64,000 bases of DNA from CBDDEC01 sp965226785 (GCA_965226785.1 CBDDEC010000004.1:248001-312000); one strand, 5' to 3'; positions 49,192 to 58,689 are shown, numbered from the stretch's first letter. Notes: a model not told the origin generated them from the letters alone. Made by a program: numbers and translations.

Positions 49192-50158
49192 TGGCGTGCT
49201 CGTCGTGATTCCGCGTGTCGGCGCGAGCGGTCTCGGCAAGACCGGCGAGGAGGCGTTCGCGTTCGCGCGGGCGCTGGCGAGCGACCTCGGCGCTGCATTT
49301 GACTGCGCGGTCGTTGGCGCGGACGCCGAGGCGGCGGCCACCGAGGCTGCCGAGCGGGGCGCTCACCGCGTGCTCGTGGCGCAGGACGAACGCTTCGCCA
49401 ACGGCGGCGACGCTCTCGTCGCCGCGAGCGTCCAGGCGACTCGCACGGTCGATCCCGCGCTCGTAGTGATCCCGCGCGGGTCGGAAGTCCTCGAGCTGGC
49501 GCCGCGTCTGGCGGCTCGGCTCGGCGGGGGTTCCGTCACCAGCGTGACAGCCGTGCGACGAGCCGACGGCGACGCCATCGAGGCGGTGGCCGCCGTGTTC
49601 GGCGGCGCGGCCCTCGCCGTCTACCGCTTCGCTGCCGAGGGACCGGCGGTCGTCGGCCTCGCGCCGGCCCTCGTGGACCCACCCGCGCGCGAAGCGGGCC
49701 GCACGGCTGAGCGCGTCGATCTCGACGTGCCCGAGACCGCCCCCCGAGTCAGGGTCGTCGAAGCGGCAGTCGACTCAGGCGTCGACCGACTGGAGGATGC
49801 GCGGATCGTCGTCTCCGGCGGCCGCGGGCTGCAGAGCGGTGAGCACTTCGGGCTGATCCGCGACCTCGCATCGGCCCTCGGGGGTCTCCCCGGCGCCTCT
49901 CGCGCGATCGTCGATGACGCCTGGGCGCCGCCGGAGCAGCAGGTCGGGCTCACTGGCGCCATCGTGACGCCGGATGTGTACATCGCGGCCGGCATCAGCG
50001 GCGCGAGCCAGCACATGGCCGGCTGCTCGAACGCGCGCATCATCGTTGCCATCAACAGCGACCCGAGCGCGCCGATCTTCCGCTACGCCCACCTCGGTAT
50101 CGTCGACGACTGTCTCGACGTGCTGCCGGCGCTGATCGAGGCGCGGGGCCGCGCATGA
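49184..50158 (+). CDS. etfA: Electron transfer flavoprotein alpha subunit
   Basis: 324 residues. C-terminal FAD domain with SGGRGLQSGEHFGLIRDLASALGG, ASRAIVDDAWAPPEQQVGLTG, YIAAGISGASQHMAG and INSDPSAPIF, all classical. The N-terminal domain is shorter and Ala-rich. Translationally coupled to EtfB. Transfers electrons to the membrane quinone via ETF-QO or a bifurcating partner (neither is in the window). Confidence 0.96.
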   Translation: MADGVLVVIPRVGASGLGKTGEEAFAFARALASDLGAAFDCAVVGADAEAAATEAAERGAHRVLVAQDERFANGGDALVAASVQATRTVDPALVVIPRGSEVLELAPRLAARLGGGSVTSVTAVRRADGDAIEAVAAVFGGAALAVYRFAAEGPAVVGLAPALVDPPAREAGRTAERVDLDVPETAPRVRVVEAAVDSGVDRLEDARIVVSGGRGLQSGEHFGLIRDLASALGGLPGASRAIVDDAWAPPEQQVGLTGAIVTPDVYIAAGISGASQHMAGCSNARIIVAINSDPSAPIFRYAHLGIVDDCLDVLPALIEARGRA

Positions 50159-50172
50159 GGACCGGTTGCTGA

Positions 50173-50892
50173 ATGGCGCAACCGACGGCTCATGACCCGC
50201 GGCGACTGCTCGACCCGGCTCACCTCGGCAATCCGGCCGAGGCGCGCCCGGCCGGCGGTGCGGTCCTCGACCTCCACGCCCACAGCGCACCGATCTCGCG
50301 CGACAGCGGCGTCAGCGCAGAGCGACTGGTCGCACAGGTGGCTCGGCGAGGCCTCGACGGCGTCGTTCTTACCGAACATAACGCCATCTGGAGCGCGGAG
50401 GCTGCTCGCGAGCTCGGCGAGCGACACGAGGTCTGTGTGCTGCCGGGGATGGAGATCGGCACCGATGTCGGTCACGTCCTCGTCTACGGCCTCGACCACT
50501 TCGCGCCTGAGCTCCTTGAGATCGTCACGCTCCGGCGAGTCGCCGAGGCGGAGGGCGCGATGCTCGCGCTCGCCCACCCGATGCGCCCGTTTCACGGCCG
50601 CCACGCGCCCCGCGACCGCTACGTCGAGTGGTTTGATGCCCTCGAGACGGTGAACGGCGACCACGCCGACACGGAGGGCGGCCCCTTCGAACTCCTGGCG
50701 CGACGGATCGGGGTGGGAGCGATCGGCGGCAGCGATGTGCACAGCGAGCAGGCGGTCGGTCGCGTCGTCACTGCCTTCGACTCGACCGTCGAGGACATCG
50801 GCGACCTCGTCGACCACATTCGGACGCGGCTGACGCACCCTCGCGACCTGCGCCCCCGAGCTTCGTCGGTGACGGGAGCGCCAGCGATTTAG
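50173..50892 (+). CDS. PHP-domain metal-dependent phosphoesterase
   Basis: 239 residues. PHP motifs: LDLHAHSAPISRDSG (DLHxHS), LTEHN, ALAHPMRPFHGR and GGSDVHS, enough for a trinuclear metal site. Members include histidinol phosphatase-like and nucleoside phosphate phosphatases. Starts 14 nt after EtfA, but the function appears unrelated; substrate unknown. Confidence 0.88.
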   Translation: MAQPTAHDPRRLLDPAHLGNPAEARPAGGAVLDLHAHSAPISRDSGVSAERLVAQVARRGLDGVVLTEHNAIWSAEAARELGERHEVCVLPGMEIGTDVGHVLVYGLDHFAPELLEIVTLRRVAEAEGAMLALAHPMRPFHGRHAPRDRYVEWFDALETVNGDHADTEGGPFELLARRIGVGAIGGSDVHSEQAVGRVVTAFDSTVEDIGDLVDHIRTRLTHPRDLRPRASSVTGAPAI

Positions 50893-50937
50893 GCTCGCCG
50901 CCTCGCGTACAGTGCGTGCGTTCGAGGGGAGCGCGCC

Positions 50938-51987
50938 ATGCAGCAGGCCGTGACGACTGAGGACCCCGCCCGTTTCGAGATCGAGGAGTACGAGGACGGA
51001 CCGCTCGGTCCGACTGACGTGCTGCTGCGCGTGCGCGCCACCGGGATCTGCGGCTCCGACCTGCACGCCTACCGGCAGGACACCTGGCGCGGCGGTCGCG
51101 TCCTCGGACACGAGATCGCGGGCGAGGTCGCCGCGGTGGGTTCGGACGTTGCCCGCGTCGCTGTCGGCGAGCGCGTCGCGCTGCAACCTCGAACGTTCTG
51201 CGGCGAGTGCAGCGAGTGCCGCGGCGGCCGCACCGAGCTCTGCACCACCGATGCGGCGCTCTACGGGCTGCAGTTGCCGGGAGGCTTTCGGCAGACCCTC
51301 GTCGTGCCGCAGCAGAACCTGTTCGTCGTGGACTCGACGCTCGATTACGCCGTGGCCGCGCTGGCGGAACCGCTGTCGGTCGCCATCCACGGCCACCGCG
51401 TGGCCGCACAGCTCGACGCCGCGCGCCCTACGAACGGCGAGCGAGTGGTCGTCCTCGGCGCCGGACCGATCGGCCTGATGTCGGTCTTCTACGCCGCGCA
51501 GGCCGGCGCCAGCGACATCGCCGTCACCTGCCGCTACGAGCAACAGGCCGAGGCCGCAACCCGCCTCGGCGCGACGCAGGTGTTCGCCGCCGACGAGGAT
51601 GGCGAGGCGGCGTTGCAGGCGTGGGCCCACGAGCACCCGGTCGATCTTGTGATGGAGACGGTCGGTGGCGTCGCGCAGACGCCAACGCAGGCCGCGCGCG
51701 TCGTCCGTCGAGGTGGACGCATCCTCATCCTCGGCGGGTTCGCGATCGATGTGCCGCTCCCGGCCAACCTCGTGATGGGCAAGCAGCTCCGGGTCGCCGG
51801 CACGATCTTCTACGGCTACATCGGCATGAAACACGACTACGAGATCGCCACTGAACTCCTCGACGCGCACCGCGACGTGCTCGGCACGCTGATCACGCAC
51901 CGCGTACCCCTCGAGGATGCAGCGCGCGGTATCGATTACGCGGCGAACAAGGCGAGCGGGGCGGTGAAGGTCACCGTCGAGCCGTAG
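50938..51987 (+). CDS. Zinc-dependent medium-chain alcohol/polyol dehydrogenase
   Basis: 349 residues. Catalytic zinc residues in GICGSDLHAY and GHEIAGEV; structural zinc in FCGECSECRGGRTELC; NAD fold GAGPIGLM. The LAEPLSVAIHG segment is typical of sorbitol/L-iditol/threonine dehydrogenase-like MDRs. Ribosome site GAGGGGAG. The aldo/keto reductase follows after 55 nt with its own TATCAT hexamer (51997-52002). Confidence 0.93.
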   Translation: MQQAVTTEDPARFEIEEYEDGPLGPTDVLLRVRATGICGSDLHAYRQDTWRGGRVLGHEIAGEVAAVGSDVARVAVGERVALQPRTFCGECSECRGGRTELCTTDAALYGLQLPGGFRQTLVVPQQNLFVVDSTLDYAVAALAEPLSVAIHGHRVAAQLDAARPTNGERVVVLGAGPIGLMSVFYAAQAGASDIAVTCRYEQQAEAATRLGATQVFAADEDGEAALQAWAHEHPVDLVMETVGGVAQTPTQAARVVRRGGRILILGGFAIDVPLPANLVMGKQLRVAGTIFYGYIGMKHDYEIATELLDAHRDVLGTLITHRVPLEDAARGIDYAANKASGAVKVTVEP

Positions 51988-52042
51988 CGCTGCCGCTATC
52001 ATCCGGCGGATCATCTTCGACCACCGCCCGTAGGGGGGAGCC

Positions 52043-53032
52043 ATGGAACACCGACGCATCGGCAATACCGACCTCGAGGTCTCGACCATCGGCTTCGGCA
52101 CATGGGAGATGAGCACCACCTCCTACGGCGCGATCGATGTCGGCGAGGCCTCCGAGGCGGTCGCGCAGGCGCTCGACCATGGGATCACGCTGTTCGACAC
52201 CGCCGAGGTCTATGGCCCGTACCACTCGGAGGAGTTGCTGGCGAAGGCTCTGGGTCCGCGCCGCAACGAGATCACGCTCGTGACGAAGGTGGGGTTCGAC
52301 TACAACGATGAGCCGCGCGTGACCGGCCGCAACTCGAAGCGCGAGCACATCATCGAACGCACCGAGGGCTGTCTGCAGCGCCTCGACACCGACGTGATCG
52401 ACCTGATGCTGATCCACTGGCCCGACCACGACACGCCCTTCGAGGAGACGATGCGCGGTCTCGAGGACCTCGTGGCGGCGGGCAAGGTGCGCTACTACGG
52501 CATCTCCAACTTCACCACCGAGATGATGGAGGAGTGCAATCGCCACGGCTCGCTCGCGGCCAATCAGGTCGGCTACCACATGTTCGACCGGCGCATGGAG
52601 GCGGAGGTGCTGTCGTGGTGCCTGGCCCACGACACCGGGTACATGGCCTACGGCAGCCTCGGCTTCGGGCTGCTTTCCGGCGCCTTTACCTCGGAGACCA
52701 GTTTCGTCGACTGGGACTGGCGCTCCAGCGGCAAAGCGTTCGGCCTCCCGCTGTTCGAGGAGGAGTCGTTCGCGAAAGAGCTGCGCGTTGGCGAGCGGCT
52801 GAAGACCCTCGCCGCTGAGCATGACAAGTCGCTGCCGCAGCTCGCGATCGCGTGGGTGCTCGACAATCCGGCTGTGTCGGTTGCCCTCGTCGGCATGCGC
52901 AACGAGCACGAGTTGCGTGAGAACGTCGCCGCCGCCGACTGGCGGTTGACCGATGAGATCCGAGGCGAGATCGACCGCGTGTTCGAGGAGGAGGGGGTGC
53001 CCACCTACCGCGACGCGCCACAGGCAATCTAG
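52043..53032 (+). CDS. Aldo/keto reductase
   Basis: 329 residues. Catalytic tetrad: Asp and Tyr in LFDTAEVYG, Lys in LVTKVG, His in LMLIHWPD. The start MEHRRIGNTDLEVSTIGFGTW is classical. NADPH-dependent aldehyde or ketone reduction. AGGGGGGAG ribosome site. A hairpin follows the stop, and the SMP-30 gene converges on it. Confidence 0.94.
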   Translation: MEHRRIGNTDLEVSTIGFGTWEMSTTSYGAIDVGEASEAVAQALDHGITLFDTAEVYGPYHSEELLAKALGPRRNEITLVTKVGFDYNDEPRVTGRNSKREHIIERTEGCLQRLDTDVIDLMLIHWPDHDTPFEETMRGLEDLVAAGKVRYYGISNFTTEMMEECNRHGSLAANQVGYHMFDRRMEAEVLSWCLAHDTGYMAYGSLGFGLLSGAFTSETSFVDWDWRSSGKAFGLPLFEEESFAKELRVGERLKTLAAEHDKSLPQLAIAWVLDNPAVSVALVGMRNEHELRENVAAADWRLTDEIRGEIDRVFEEEGVPTYRDAPQAI

Positions 53033-53037
53033 CGCCT

Positions 53038-53063
53038 GCGCCGCTACCTCGAACTAGCGGCGC
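53038..53063. terminator. 9-bp hairpin between convergent genes
   Basis: GCGCCGCTA and TAGCGGCGC form a perfect 9-bp stem with an 8-nt loop, 5 nt after the aldo/keto reductase stop. A 16-bp near-perfect direct repeat (53042-53057 and 53061-53076) overlaps it. There is no T-tract, so it may be a bidirectional or Rho-type end. Confidence 0.5.
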
Positions 53064-53076
53064 TACCTCGAACCAG

Positions 53077-54000
53077 CTATCTCGAGCCGGGGACGACGCC
53101 TCGGACGGCCGTCTCCACGCTATAGACACTCGTGCCGGCCGCGAGGAAGAGCGTCGAGAAGTCGGCGCCGCCGAACGTCAGGTTTGCGGCGTGTTCCTCG
53201 GTCTCGACCTGCCCGAGGCAGTGGCCGTCAGGCTCGTAGACGCTGACGCCTCCGGCCCCCGTCGTCCAGAGCCGGCCGTCCTCGTCGAGTTTCATGCCAT
53301 CGGGGTTACCTCGACGCTCGTCGCCACTCTGGTCGGCGAAGAGCAGGCCAGCGGTCAAGGTGCTGTCCGAGGTCACGTCGTAGCGCCGGATGATGCCGTC
53401 CACAGAGTCGCCGATGTAGAGCTGTGACTCGTCCGGCGAGAACGCGAGGCCGTTCGGTTGCGTAAACTCGTCCGTCAGCATCGTGAGCGTGCCGTCGGGG
53501 TCGACGCGGTACACGCCGCGGAAGTCGAGCTCCGCGTACTGGCTCGGCCCGCCCAGCCGGTTCTCCTGTCCGGGTCGCGTCAGGCCGTAGGTCGGGTCGG
53601 TGAAGAAGATCGATCCGGAAGAGTGACGCACGAGGTCGTTCGGGCTGTTGAACTGCTTGCCTTCGAAGGCCGCCGCCACGTCCCGGCCAGCGTCGTCGGG
53701 ACCGTTGGCCACGTATGGCGCGCGCGAGACGCGACGGCCGGAGTGCTCGCAGGCGAGGAGGCGGTCGTCAGGGTCCAATGTCAGGCCGTTCGAGTTGCCG
53801 CTCGGCTCCCGGTAGACCTCGGCGGTATCGGTCCCGATGCGCCAGCGATGGATGCGGTTGCCCGGGATGTCGCTGAACAGCAGCGCGTTGTCGCTGGCGA
53901 TCCAGATCGGGCCCTCGGTGAAGGCGAAGCCGGTGCACAGCTTCGTCTCCGCCTCCGAGGTCAGCAGGGCGGACAGGCCCTCGTCGTTCTCGATGCGCAT
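53077..54000 (-). CDS. SMP-30/gluconolactonase family beta-propeller
   Basis: 307 residues from the ATG at 54000 with GGAGGAGG upstream. Metal ligands of the SMP-30 family are present: Glu in FTEGPIW, Asn in FNSPNDLV and Asp in LYIGDSVDG. The family hydrolyses sugar or other lactones with a divalent metal. No signal peptide. It diverges from the TPP enzyme gene. Confidence 0.92.
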   Translation of the reverse strand: MRIENDEGLSALLTSEAETKLCTGFAFTEGPIWIASDNALLFSDIPGNRIHRWRIGTDTAEVYREPSGNSNGLTLDPDDRLLACEHSGRRVSRAPYVANGPDDAGRDVAAAFEGKQFNSPNDLVRHSSGSIFFTDPTYGLTRPGQENRLGGPSQYAELDFRGVYRVDPDGTLTMLTDEFTQPNGLAFSPDESQLYIGDSVDGIIRRYDVTSDSTLTAGLLFADQSGDERRGNPDGMKLDEDGRLWTTGAGGVSVYEPDGHCLGQVETEEHAANLTFGGADFSTLFLAAGTSVYSVETAVRGVVPGSR

Positions 54001-54165
54001 TGTGCCTCCTCCATGTTTCGTCGCGGCATCATAGGGCGCGTGCCTCGAAGAGTGGCTGCGAGCAGCAAAAGGGGCTCGTATCGAGCGGCCGGGGCGCTGA
54101 TAATACGCCAGCCACAATCACCAGTGGACAGCGAGCTGAATCCCGAAGTACGAGGGGCGGACGAG

Positions 54166-55806
54166 ATGAACACGTTGGAAGCGGTCGCGCAGATCCTGAA
54201 GCGCGAGGGCGTCGAGTGGGTGTCTTGCTTCCCCTCGAACAACCTGCTGGAAGAGGTCGCCAAGGTCGGCATCCGTCCGGTCATGTTCCGCCATGAACGA
54301 GGCGCGCTCATGGCCGCCGACGGCTTCAGCCGCATGAACGACCGCAACGCCTTCGGCGTCGCGATCACGCAGGGCGGCCCGGGGTCGGAGAACTCGATGG
54401 GCGGACTGGCTCAGGCCTGGGCCGACAACGTTCCGATCCTCTACATACCTGGCGGAGTCAGCCTCGCCGAGCGCGCCGTACCGCCCAACTTTGCGCCGGC
54501 GACGACGTACGAGCCGGTCTCCGTCCACGCCGAGGCGATCATGACCGCCGACTCCGCGCCCGCGGTGATGCGTCGCGCGTTCCACGCGCTGCGTAATGGT
54601 CGGCCTGGGCCCGTCATCGTCGAGATCCCCTCGGACGTCGCCGTAGCTGAGCTCTCAGCCGAGGAACTGCGCTACCAACCGCCACGGCGCAGCCTCACCG
54701 CCCCCGCGGCCGACGACGTACGCGACGCGGTGCGGGCGCTGCTCGGCGGGGAAAAGCCGGTGATCTGGTCTGGGCAGGGCGTGCTCATCTCTGGCGCCTC
54801 GGCGGCGCTCACCGAGCTGGCCGAGCTGCTCGAGATCCCGGTCTACTGCTCGATGCCCGGCAAATCGGGCTTCAACGAGCGCCATCCGCTGGCCCTCGGC
54901 GCAGGCAGCGGCGCGACGACGCAGCAGGCGCGAACCTGGCTGCAGGAATCGGATGTGCTGCTAGCCCTCGGTTCGAGCCTGTCGCGCACGGGTTACGGGC
55001 AACCGATCCCGGCCGGCAAGGTGATCATCCAGAACACGCTGAACGTCGAGGACATCAACAAGGACCAGACGGTCGACATCGGCCTCCCCGGCGACGCCCG
55101 CCTCACGATCGAGATGCTGATCGCCGAGGTGAAGGCGCAGCTCGGCGAGAACGGCCGTCGAGGCGAGACGAACGTCGCTGCGGAGATCGCCGCGGTCCGC
55201 GAGGCGTGGCTGGCCGACTGGCAGGACGTCCTCACCTCGGACGAGAAGCCGATCAACACCTATCGCGTGATCGCCGAGCTGGAGCGCGTGCTCGACCACG
55301 ACGAGAGCATCGTCACGCACGATGCCGGCGCGCCGCGCGACACGATCATGCCGTTCTACACGGCGACCACGCCGCACAGCTACGTCGGCTGGGGGAAGTC
55401 GACCCACCTCGGTTACGGGATCCCGCTGATGATCGGGGCCAAGCTGGCGCGGCCCGAGAAGTTCTGCATCAACTTCATGGGCGACGGCGCCTTCGGCATG
55501 TCGGGACTCGACATCGAGACCTCCGTGCGGGCCGGAGCGCCGATCACCACCGTGGTGCTCAACAACGGCGGGATGGCGACCTACCCGGGTGGCTACCCGG
55601 TCTCGCGCGAGCTGTTCGGCACCACCGAGATGACCGGCAACTACGCCGAGATCGCTCAGGGCCTGGGTGCGGTCGGTATCGTCGTGACCGAGCCCGACGA
55701 GATCGCCGGCGCGATCGAGGCAGCGCGGCAGCACAACGCCGAGGGCCGCACGGTGCTCCTCGACATCCACTCGAACCTCGAGGGGCGTCGCTCGACCTTC
55801 CGCTGA
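54166..55806 (+). CDS. Thiamine-diphosphate-dependent enzyme, acetolactate synthase-like
   Basis: 546 residues from the ATG at 54166 (GAGGGG upstream). The TPP activating Glu is in MFRHERGALMAADGF, and the Mg-binding motif is FMGDGAFGMSG with a later VVLNNGG. Three-domain PDC/ALS architecture, but no acetolactate synthase FAD segment is obvious, so oxalyl-CoA decarboxylase, glyoxylate carboligase or another 2-oxo acid decarboxylase remain possible. No regulatory subunit nearby. TAATAC at 54101 may be its -10. Confidence 0.9.
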   Translation: MNTLEAVAQILKREGVEWVSCFPSNNLLEEVAKVGIRPVMFRHERGALMAADGFSRMNDRNAFGVAITQGGPGSENSMGGLAQAWADNVPILYIPGGVSLAERAVPPNFAPATTYEPVSVHAEAIMTADSAPAVMRRAFHALRNGRPGPVIVEIPSDVAVAELSAEELRYQPPRRSLTAPAADDVRDAVRALLGGEKPVIWSGQGVLISGASAALTELAELLEIPVYCSMPGKSGFNERHPLALGAGSGATTQQARTWLQESDVLLALGSSLSRTGYGQPIPAGKVIIQNTLNVEDINKDQTVDIGLPGDARLTIEMLIAEVKAQLGENGRRGETNVAAEIAAVREAWLADWQDVLTSDEKPINTYRVIAELERVLDHDESIVTHDAGAPRDTIMPFYTATTPHSYVGWGKSTHLGYGIPLMIGAKLARPEKFCINFMGDGAFGMSGLDIETSVRAGAPITTVVLNNGGMATYPGGYPVSRELFGTTEMTGNYAEIAQGLGAVGIVVTEPDEIAGAIEAARQHNAEGRTVLLDIHSNLEGRRSTFR

Positions 55807-55818
55807 GCCGACGAGCGG

Positions 55819-56604
55819 CTAGACCTTGTAGCCACCGTCGACGCTGATCACCTGACCGGTGATGCCGCCCGACTCCGGTGCTGCTAGGAGCGCTGCCATC
55901 GGGCCCAGCTCCTCCGGCTCGAGGATCCGGTCGAGCAGGTTGTCCTGCGCGAGGTAGGCCTTCGCCCCCGCTTCGTCGGTGCCCAGCGCCTCGGCGCGCA
56001 GGTCGAGGCGGATCAGGTCGGTGTTGGTCCAGCCCGGGCAGAGGCAGTTGACCGTGATGCCGTGCGCGGCGACCTGGGCGGCGAGCGCCCTCGTGAAGCC
56101 GACGATGCCGTGTTTGGCGGTCGTGTAGGCCAGCGCGCCGCCGCTGCGCTTCGAGTAACCCGACCCGATGCTGATCACACGGCCGAAGCCGTGGTCGCGC
56201 ATCCCCGGCAGCGCCGCCCGCGTCGCCCAATAGTGCGTCACGAGGTTGAGGGTGATGTTGTCGACGAAGTAGTCGTCATCATGCGCGAACGGATCTTGCG
56301 CGTCCGGTCGAGGCGCAGGCGTGCCGCCGCCGACATTGTTCACGAGGATGTCGACGCTGCCGAGTTCGCTCTGCGCCTCCTCGATCACCCCGATCGCCTG
56401 CTCGCGATCGAGGGCGTCCGCTTCGAGGGCCAATCCGCGACTGCCCGCTGCCTCGATCTCCCCGACGACGCCATCGAGCTGCGCCCTCGTGCGTGAGGAC
56501 ACAGCGACCGCGGCGCCCTCCCGCGCGAGTTCGAGCGCAATCGCCCGTCCGATGCCGCGACCGCCACCTGTTACGACAGCGTTCAGACCGTTGAGCCGTG
56601 CCAT
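55819..56604 (-). CDS. Short-chain dehydrogenase/reductase
   Basis: 261 residues. TGGGRGIG cofactor loop, NNVGGG, Ser in SIGSGYS and Y-x3-K in AYTTAKHGIVG. FabG-like 3-oxoacyl reductase or alcohol dehydrogenase. ATG 56604 with GAGGGAGA upstream. Convergent to the TPP enzyme and divergent from the UroD-family gene. Confidence 0.93.
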   Translation of the reverse strand: MARLNGLNAVVTGGGRGIGRAIALELAREGAAVAVSSRTRAQLDGVVGEIEAAGSRGLALEADALDREQAIGVIEEAQSELGSVDILVNNVGGGTPAPRPDAQDPFAHDDDYFVDNITLNLVTHYWATRAALPGMRDHGFGRVISIGSGYSKRSGGALAYTTAKHGIVGFTRALAAQVAAHGITVNCLCPGWTNTDLIRLDLRAEALGTDEAGAKAYLAQDNLLDRILEPEELGPMAALLAAPESGGITGQVISVDGGYKV

Positions 56605-56692
56605 GTCTCCCTCGTCTCATGCGCCCTCGAGGGGCGTAGGCTGGCCGCGATCATAGCGAGGGTTCGGGAGTGCGGTCCGACGGGAGCAACCG

Positions 56693-57688
56693 ATGTCCGA
56701 CACCATGACGAAGCGCGAGCGCGTTCGCGCGGCACTCGCAGGGCAGCCGGTTGACCGCGCGCCGGTCTCGATGTGGGGCCACGACTATCTGCGGGAGTGG
56801 TCCGCCCAGGACCTCGTCGCCGCGACGCTGGAGCAGTACCGGGAGTTCGACTGGGACTTCATCAAGCTCAACCCGCGCTGGACGCACTTCGCCGAGGCGT
56901 GGGGTGCGCGCTACGAGCCGCCCGACACCCAGCGCAACCCACGACCGCTGTCTCACCCGGTCGAGCTGATCGAGGACCTGCGATCGATCGAGCCAGTTGA
57001 TCCGCTTGGCGGTCCCTTCGCTGAACAGCTCGAGGGCCTGCGCACGCTCCTCGACAAGCTCGACGGCGAGGTCGACGTCATCCAGACGTTGTTCTCACCG
57101 CTGTCGATCGTCGCCATGTTGTGTGGCCGGCCGGCGACGATCCAGGAGTTCGCCGCCGAAGACCCGGCCGCCGTCCATCGCGCCCTGGCTGCCGTGGCGG
57201 ACACGCTCGGGCGCTACGCCGAGGCGACGATCGAAGCGGGCGCTTCCGGCGTGTTCTACGCCCCGCTGTTCTGGGCGAGCCGCGACACCTGCGACGAGCG
57301 GTTCTACACCGAGTTCGGCCGCCCCTACGACCTGCAAATCCTCGACCACATCCGTGACGCCGAGTTCAACGTGCTGCACGTCTGTCAGAACAACAACATG
57401 CTCGAGCTGCTCCTCGACTACCCCGTTGCCGCGTTCAACTGGGACGACCGGGGCGAGGGCAACCGGACCCTCGAAGAGGCGCGAGCCCTGACCAAGCGCG
57501 CGCTCATGGGCGGCATCGAGCGAGAGCAGCTGTCGGACGACGGGGTAGCTGTCATCGCGTCGAGGCTCGGCGAGCTGGCAGGAACGTCGCTCCCCGGACT
57601 GCTGCTCAGCGGTGGCTGCGCCGTCTCGCTTGGTAGCAGCGTTGTTGCGCGTCACGCGGCCGTCGAGGCTGCTGGACGCGTGGCGTAG
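56693..57688 (+). CDS. Uroporphyrinogen decarboxylase-family protein
   Basis: 331 residues. The TKRERVRAALAGQPVDRAPVSMWGH opening is that of the UroD/MtaA superfamily. Unlike true HemE it lacks the N-terminal porphyrin-binding loop with adjacent Arg residues in the expected form, so a corrinoid- or other methyl-transfer role (MtaA-type) or an unknown reaction is more likely. C-terminal ends with LLLSGGCAVSLGSS. Ribosome site GGGAGC. Confidence 0.82.
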   Translation: MSDTMTKRERVRAALAGQPVDRAPVSMWGHDYLREWSAQDLVAATLEQYREFDWDFIKLNPRWTHFAEAWGARYEPPDTQRNPRPLSHPVELIEDLRSIEPVDPLGGPFAEQLEGLRTLLDKLDGEVDVIQTLFSPLSIVAMLCGRPATIQEFAAEDPAAVHRALAAVADTLGRYAEATIEAGASGVFYAPLFWASRDTCDERFYTEFGRPYDLQILDHIRDAEFNVLHVCQNNNMLELLLDYPVAAFNWDDRGEGNRTLEEARALTKRALMGGIEREQLSDDGVAVIASRLGELAGTSLPGLLLSGGCAVSLGSSVVARHAAVEAAGRVA

Positions 57689-57723
57689 CGACGAGGGGAT
57701 AGCCGACACGCCGGAGCCGCTCC

Positions 57724-58689
57724 CTAGAGCGTCCGAGCCAGTCCGGCGGCGGCGAGGTCGGACCAGAGCGCGTCAGGCACCTCGACGTCCATCATTGCGA
57801 GGTTCGTCTCGAACTCCTCGACGCTACGCGGACCCGGGATGACGGCTGCGACCGCGGGATGGCGGAGCGGGTACTGCAGCGCGGCGGCGCGCATGTCCGT
57901 GTTATGGCGATCGCAGATCGCCCGGATCGCCTGGGCGCGCTGCCAGCGCTCGTCGTCGACGGGGCGATAGTCGTACGTCGCACGCCCGCGCTCGGCTGTC
58001 GCCAGCATGCCGCTGTTGTACGGCCCGCCGATGACGACGGAGACGTGGCGCTCCAGGCACCGCGGCAGCAGCTCGTCGAGTGCGTCCTGTTCGAGGAGCG
58101 TGAACCGCCCGGCCAGCAGGAAGACATCGACATCGAAGAGGTCGAGCACGCTGTTGCAGACCTCCCACTCGTTCACGCCGAGGCCGAAGGCGCCGATCAC
58201 GCCCTCGCGGCGGAGGTCGGTGAGCGCCGGGAGGATGCCTTTCACCGCCGTCTCGAACACGCCCGGCTGCGACTCGCCATGCGTCCATACGTCGATGTCG
58301 TGGCAGAAGAGGATGTCCACGCGTTCAAGGCCGAGGCGATCGAGACTCGCCTCGAGCGAGGTGCGCGCGCCGGTGTAGCTGTAGTCGTAGCGGACGGTCG
58401 GATCACCCCCGTCCGAGGGATCGAGCAGCCGGCCCACTTTGGTGGAGAGCACGTACTCGTCGCGCGGAACAGCGGAGAGCCCTGTGCCGATGCGTCGCTC
58501 GCTGCGACCCACTCCGTAAAGCGGCGCGCTGTCGAAGTAGCGAATGCCCGCGTCGTAGGCGGTTCGCACGAGGGCGGCTGCGTCATCCTCGGCGATCGCA
58601 TCGCCGAGTCCGCCGAGGGGCGCGCCTCCGAAACCGAGCTCGGTGACCTGCAAGTCGGTCGCGCCAATCGTGCGCGTGAGTAGCGCCAT
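57724..58689 (-). CDS. Aldo/keto reductase, D-threo-aldose dehydrogenase-like
   Basis: 321 residues. Tetrad: Asp and Tyr in RYFDSAPLYG, Lys in LSTKVGR, His in ILFCHDIDVW. The RLLDPSDGGDPTVRYDYSY and NLAMMDVEVPDALWSDL segments are typical of the L-fucose/D-arabinose dehydrogenase and pyridoxal 4-dehydrogenase group. ATG 58689 after GAGGAGG. Confidence 0.93.
   Translation of the reverse strand: MALLTRTIGATDLQVTELGFGGAPLGGLGDAIAEDDAAALVRTAYDAGIRYFDSAPLYGVGRSERRIGTGLSAVPRDEYVLSTKVGRLLDPSDGGDPTVRYDYSYTGARTSLEASLDRLGLERVDILFCHDIDVWTHGESQPGVFETAVKGILPALTDLRREGVIGAFGLGVNEWEVCNSVLDLFDVDVFLLAGRFTLLEQDALDELLPRCLERHVSVVIGGPYNSGMLATAERGRATYDYRPVDDERWQRAQAIRAICDRHNTDMRAAALQYPLRHPAVAAVIPGPRSVEEFETNLAMMDVEVPDALWSDLAAAGLARTL

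Noticed and set aside
53458..54165. N-terminal extension of the TPP enzyme
   Set aside because: Antisense to the SMP-30 gene, Arg/Val-rich, and the conserved start is at 54166 with a ribosome site.
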